DNA of 8,641 nt from the NCBI GenBank assembly GCA_002369155.1, contig DFEM01000148.1, positions 1 to 8,641 of the forward strand, given 5' to 3'. The notes under the pieces are model-generated. The model saw only the letters and a program-made list of their open reading frames with translations. It made no database searches and was not told the origin of the DNA. The first letter of the stretch is position 1, and every line of letters starts with the position of its first letter. Shown piece by piece: positions 5,485 to 8,641 of the stretch. Source of the stretch: Lachnospiraceae bacterium UBA3802. GTDB taxonomy: Bacteria > Bacillota > Clostridia > Lachnospirales > Lachnospiraceae. Position numbers and translations under genes: made by a program.

Positions 5485-6879
5485 ATGAAAAGAAAAATTT
5501 TAAATATACTTTTATATTTCTCAATTCTTTTGTTTTTGGTATTTGTAAACAAAAGCACGGTTTTTGCACAAGGAGAGCCTGAAAAGATTTATACCGTCAA
5601 AGATCTGTTAAAGATTGCCGACAACCCTTCGGGTGATTATATTCTCATGAACGATCTGGATTTAAAAGATGTTGAGTGGACGCCAGTTGATTTTACGGGT
5701 AATTTTGACGGCAACAATCATGCGATTTTAAATCTTAAGATAAGAAGCACATCAGAATCGACGAGGACCACTTACGATGGTAATTACAAGACATATGATA
5801 CTTATTTTGCCGGTCTTTTCGGCGTGCTTGAAGATGCGAGCGTAAAAAACCTCACGCTTATGGGAGTTGATGTTAATGTTCAAAAAGAAGAACCCTGTTT
5901 TATAGGTTCAATTGCCGGATTTGCCGAGCGAAGCAATATCGAAAACTGCAAAATCGACGGAACGCTTCGCCTGGACGTAAAGTGCAAGATGTTCGGCGTG
6001 GGCGGAATTGTCGGATACGGCGGCGACGGCGCCATTACGGAAACGAGCGCAATCGTTACTTTAATCTGTATCGATCATGACAGGGAAAACAGAGACGAAC
6101 AGTTTATGGGCGGCGCTTATTCCGCGGGATATCTTGATGTCGACAAATGCTCTATCAAAATAGACGGATACGATTCGGACCACGGTTACGTGCATGACGG
6201 CGGACTTGTCGGAATGTATATTCTCTATCCTTTGGGAAACAATTATGCCGGATACATCAACAATACAAGAGTTGAAGGCATGATTACGTTCTTTGAAGAC
6301 AACACCGACAGAAGAGCTTACTGCAAGGACTTTATCGGTGAAGTCATGAACTGGACATACGAATATGTCGGAAACTCCTCGGATTTTACAAGAAACGAAA
6401 TCAAAGATTATTCAAAAGACCTGCTTCCTCATTACTGTGAAGGAAATGATTATTCCAAAGAGGTTATCGAAGGTTCCTGTGATGATTTCGGTTTTACCGT
6501 ATACACATGCAATGAATGTTCGGAATACAAAGTAAAAGCCGATTATACACTTAAAAATCATGAGATTTCAAACTGGGAAACCGTTGTGGAACCCACATTT
6601 GAAGAAGAAGGCCTTGCAAAAGGAATCTGCGACAGGTGTCAGAGCGAAGTCTACGACATTCTTCCTGTTAAAGAGGAGGAAATCGAAGAAGAGAGCGAGG
6701 TTATCGAAGAGGTTTTGCCTCTCGAAGAAGAAAACGCTTTGGAACAGGGCGAAGCCAAAACCGAAGAAAAAGATGAAAAAGCCCTGGGAACACTTCTTGT
6801 GACAGGCCTTGTGATAAGCCTGGGACTGGTTGTTGCAATAGCCACTGTTTTGATAAGAGGAAGGCGTAAAAAGAGATAG
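5485..6879 (+). CDS. Membrane-anchored surface protein with GLUG-like beta-helix and Cys-rich module
   Basis: The 464-residue protein has a signal peptide (hydrophobic 8-28, likely cleavage after VFA). The ectodomain opens with DYILMNDLDL (51-60) and FDGNNHAILNLKI (74-86), the usual lead-in of GLUG-type surface repeats. Repeated glycine-hydrophobic turns follow (FAGLFGVL, 108-115; IGSIAGFA, 140-147; VGGIVGYG, 172-179; DGGLVGMY, 238-245), consistent with a right-handed beta-helix. A Cys module (C342, C345, H359, C382, C385, with W364 and PT near 370) follows, then an acidic linker (396-433), a membrane helix (434-457) and the basic tail RGRRKKR. I know of no enzymatic signature, so binding or adhesion is a guess. 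The ATG at 5485 follows AGAGG (5472-5476); an ATG at 5481 is out of frame and gives no signal peptide. It is cotranscribed with the deacetylase, whose architecture it copies. Confidence 0.83.
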   Translation: MKRKILNILLYFSILLFLVFVNKSTVFAQGEPEKIYTVKDLLKIADNPSGDYILMNDLDLKDVEWTPVDFTGNFDGNNHAILNLKIRSTSESTRTTYDGNYKTYDTYFAGLFGVLEDASVKNLTLMGVDVNVQKEEPCFIGSIAGFAERSNIENCKIDGTLRLDVKCKMFGVGGIVGYGGDGAITETSAIVTLICIDHDRENRDEQFMGGAYSAGYLDVDKCSIKIDGYDSDHGYVHDGGLVGMYILYPLGNNYAGYINNTRVEGMITFFEDNTDRRAYCKDFIGEVMNWTYEYVGNSSDFTRNEIKDYSKDLLPHYCEGNDYSKEVIEGSCDDFGFTVYTCNECSEYKVKADYTLKNHEISNWETVVEPTFEEEGLAKGICDRCQSEVYDILPVKEEEIEEESEVIEEVLPLEEENALEQGEAKTEEKDEKALGTLLVTGLVISLGLVVAIATVLIRGRRKKR

Positions 6880-6888
6880 TTTGTTCTA

Positions 6889-6918
6889 TTTACACAAATT
6901 GCTCAAATATGCTATAAT
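6889..6918 (+). promoter_or_regulatory. Predicted extended -10 promoter for the PseB-like gene
   Basis: The -10 box is a perfect TATAAT (6913-6918), preceded by TGC (6910-6912), which makes an extended -10 element. A TTTACA -35 (6889-6894) lies 18 bp upstream. The start is expected near 6925, about 55 nt before the ATG at 6980. It begins 10 bp after the stop of the beta-helix gene, and I see no terminator in between. Confidence 0.72.
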
Positions 6919-6979
6919 AAAACCCTATTGCGGGCTATTGGAAATAAAGAAGAATAGGCAGTCCGAAAGGAACAAAAAA

Positions 6980-7981
6980 ATGTTAAATGAAAAGGTAATT
7001 TTACTTACCGGAGGAACTGGGTCGTTCGGTAAAGCTTTCACAAAATATGTTCTCAACAATTATAATCCCCAGAAGATTATTATCTATTCACGTGACGAAT
7101 TCAAACAATTCATCATGCAGAACGATTTCAAAAAAGAATTTCCGGACAAATTCTCAAAACTCAGATTTTTCATAGGTGATGTAAGAGATAAAGACAGACT
7201 TAAACGCGCCATGGAGGGCGTTGATTTTGTTGTTCATGCCGCTGCATTAAAGCAGGTTCCCGCATGCGAATACAACCCTCAGGAAGCAATCAAGACAAAT
7301 ATTCACGGCGCACAAAACGTAATAGATGCGGCACTCGATTCGGGTGTTAAGAAAGTTGTTGCCCTTTCGACAGACAAGGCAGTAAATCCCGTCAATCTGT
7401 ACGGTGGAACAAAGCTTGTTTCGGATAAGCTTTTCATTGCAGCCAACGCATATGCCGGAAGCAAGGATATCTGCTTCTCGATAGTAAGATACGGCAATGT
7501 TGCAGGCAGCAGAGGATCGGTTATTCCTTTCTTTAAGGATTTAATCGAAAAAGGCGAAAAAGAACTCCCTATTACCGATTTCAGAATGACAAGATTCTGG
7601 ATTTCGCTTGATGAGGGTGTTGAACTTGTAATCAAAGCTTTAAACGAATCCAGAGGAGGAGAGACATTTATTTCCAAGATTCCTTCCTTTAAGATTACGG
7701 ACCTTGCAGAGGCCATGCTTCCCGGATGTACCAAAAAGGAAGTCGGCATAAGAGAAGGCGAGAAGCTTCATGAAATCATGATTACGGCAGAGGATTCATT
7801 TACAACATACGAATTCGACAAGCATTTTATCGTATACCCTCAGATGATTTTCGCAAAGAGAATGTTGCCTTCCGATGAAGGAAAGAAAGTTGCCGAAGGC
7901 TTCAGTTACTCATCAGGAAACAACGATTGGTGGCTTTCTGTCGAGGAAATCAGAGAGAGACTCAAAGCGCTGAATTTTTAG
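6980..7981 (+). CDS. pseB: UDP-N-acetylglucosamine 4,6-dehydratase, PseB/FlaA1 type (inverting)
   Basis: This 333-residue short-chain dehydrogenase/reductase enzyme has the NAD(P) motif GGTGSFG (11-17), SRDE (37-40), GDVRD (66-70), HAAALKQVPACEYNP (86-100), the catalytic STDKAVNPVNLYGGTK (130-145; D132, K133, Y141, K145) and a C-terminal NNDWWLS (314-320) characteristic of this family. The usual length is about 330. It converts UDP-GlcNAc to a 4-keto-6-deoxy-hexose (L-arabino form in PseB), the first step to pseudaminic acid and related sugars; the end product here is unknown. I chose ATG 6980, with AAAGGA (6966-6971) upstream. A TTG at 6881 would extend the frame across the promoter. No pseC, pseF, pseG or flagellin gene is adjacent, which is unusual. 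It could equally feed another 6-deoxy-amino-sugar pathway. Confidence 0.88.
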   Translation: MLNEKVILLTGGTGSFGKAFTKYVLNNYNPQKIIIYSRDEFKQFIMQNDFKKEFPDKFSKLRFFIGDVRDKDRLKRAMEGVDFVVHAAALKQVPACEYNPQEAIKTNIHGAQNVIDAALDSGVKKVVALSTDKAVNPVNLYGGTKLVSDKLFIAANAYAGSKDICFSIVRYGNVAGSRGSVIPFFKDLIEKGEKELPITDFRMTRFWISLDEGVELVIKALNESRGGETFISKIPSFKITDLAEAMLPGCTKKEVGIREGEKLHEIMITAEDSFTTYEFDKHFIVYPQMIFAKRMLPSDEGKKVAEGFSYSSGNNDWWLSVEEIRERLKALNF

Positions 7982-7997
7982 CATTGCCACATATCTC

Positions 7998-8018
7998 TCC
8001 GACTTGAAAAAAGTCGGA
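7998..8018. repeat. Inverted repeat around the groES -35 region
   Basis: TCCGACTT (7998-8005) and AAGTCGGA (8011-8018) are perfect 8-bp arms around a 5-nt centre. The repeat starts 17 nt after the pseB-like stop but is followed by AAAAG rather than a T run, so it is a poor intrinsic terminator. It overlaps the predicted groES -35 box (8004-8009), which suits a repressor operator. It is not the CIRCE sequence, which has 9-bp arms TTAGCACTC and GAGTGCTAA. Confidence 0.7.
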
Positions 8019-8031
8019 AAAAGTGTAGAAT
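8004..8031 (+). promoter_or_regulatory. Predicted sigma-A promoter for groESL
   Basis: TTGAAA (8004-8009) and TAGAAT (8026-8031) are separated by 16 bp. Both match consensus at five of six positions. Transcription would start near 8038, about 29 nt before the groES ATG. The -35 overlaps the centre and right arm of the inverted repeat at 7998-8018. Confidence 0.6.
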
Positions 8032-8066
8032 AAATAAGTCAAAAAAATTTTAAGGAGGATACAATT

Positions 8067-8351
8067 ATGAAGTTAGTTCCATTAGGCGACAGAGTTGTAT
8101 TGAAGCAGTTAATCGCAGAAGAGACCACTAAGTCAGGCATCGTGCTTCCCGGTCAGAACAAAGAGAAGCCTCAGCAGGCAGAAGTTCTCGCAGTAGGACC
8201 CGGAATCCTTGCAGACGGCAAAGAAGTAAAGATGGAAGTTAAGGTTGGCGATCAGGTAATCTACTCCAAATACTCAGGAACCGAAGTTAAAGTTGATGAC
8301 GAAGAGGTTATCATCGTTAAACAGTCGGATATTCTTGCTATAGTTGAATAA
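8067..8351 (+). CDS. groES: Co-chaperonin GroES (Hsp10)
   Basis: This 94-residue protein is the full usual length for GroES. It starts MKLVPLGDRVVLKQ, includes TKSGIVLPG (21-29), where the mobile loop that contacts GroEL lies, and ends in the conserved VKQSDILAIVE. Heptameric GroES caps the GroEL ring in the cytosol so that substrate proteins fold inside. The ATG follows AAGGAGG (8052-8058) at 8-nt spacing. groEL begins 27 bp after the stop, so they form the standard bicistronic heat-shock operon. No CIRCE element lies in the 85-bp upstream gap, so the usual HrcA repression is not supported here; a different inverted repeat overlaps the promoter instead. Confidence 0.98.
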   Translation: MKLVPLGDRVVLKQLIAEETTKSGIVLPGQNKEKPQQAEVLAVGPGILADGKEVKMEVKVGDQVIYSKYSGTEVKVDDEEVIIVKQSDILAIVE

Positions 8352-8360
8352 TTCAAATAA

Positions 8361-8641
<281 letters not shown>

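Noticed and set aside
5178..5558. Antisense open frame of 126 codons opposite the deacetylase tail
   Set aside because: It is Ser/Phe-rich, the mirror of Glu/Lys codons on the coding strand, and has no family resemblance. Other antisense frames at 700-1131, 1750-2208 and 7303-7749 are rejected likewise.
6880..6898. Terminator after the beta-helix gene (TTTGT and ACAAA)
   Set aside because: Only a 5-bp AT-rich stem with a 9-nt loop and no T run.
6881..6979. TTG at 6881 extending the PseB-like protein by 33 residues
   Set aside because: The extension runs through a clear extended -10 promoter, has no ribosome binding site, and the family starts at the NAD-binding motif shortly after ATG 6980.
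7998..8020. Intrinsic terminator for the PseB-like gene
   Set aside because: The hairpin is good but is followed by an A run instead of a T run on the plus strand, and the minus strand also lacks one.
8037..8050. CtsR operator upstream of groES
   Set aside because: Only one AGTCAAA heptad is present; the required second direct repeat is absent.

Overview
The window looks like a chromosomal segment from a low-to-moderate GC member of the Clostridia, most probably Lachnospiraceae (Butyrivibrio or a relative). This rests on strong AGGAGG ribosome binding sites, sigma-A-type promoters, the clustering of hom with an ApgM-like gene and lysC, a groES-groEL pair, and surface proteins with acidic linkers and very basic membrane-proximal tails. 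I see no mobile element, tRNA, rRNA or CRISPR array. The genus is an inference from style, not from a marker gene.

Layout. (1) 1-2449, plus strand, is aspartate-family amino-acid synthesis: the 3' end of homoserine dehydrogenase, a shortened ApgM/alkaline-phosphatase-fold protein, and aspartate kinase, which has its own predicted promoter and a likely internal start for a separate regulatory subunit. A bidirectional terminator (2465-2495) closes it. (2) 2502-3725, minus strand, is a two-gene operon: an SPFH/band-7 membrane protein followed by a small Arc-like ribbon-helix-helix protein. Its near-consensus promoter has three TGATATC-type palindromes spaced 10 and 11 bp at the predicted transcription start. 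(3) 3895-6879, plus strand, is two adjacent surface proteins, a PIG-L/LmbE deacetylase and a GLUG-like beta-helix protein. Both have the order signal peptide, ectodomain, acidic linker, one membrane helix, polybasic tail. (4) 6913-7981 is a PseB-type UDP-GlcNAc 4,6-dehydratase with an extended -10 promoter. (5) 7998-8641 is groES and the start of groEL, with a non-CIRCE inverted repeat around the promoter.

How the genes work together. Hom and LysC act in the shared pathway from aspartate to threonine, methionine and lysine. The ApgM-like protein sits where related bacteria are thought to encode an alternative homoserine kinase, but it lacks the cap region and most metal ligands, so it may be a pseudoenzyme. 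The SPFH and ribbon-helix-helix genes look like a self-regulated membrane-scaffold unit. The deacetylase, beta-helix protein and PseB all point to cell-envelope glycans, although no shared pathway is proven.

The most novel candidates are the degenerate ApgM-like protein, the SPFH/ribbon-helix-helix operon with its phased operator array, and the matched pair of membrane-anchored surface proteins. Nothing here looks like a classical defence or mobile system.
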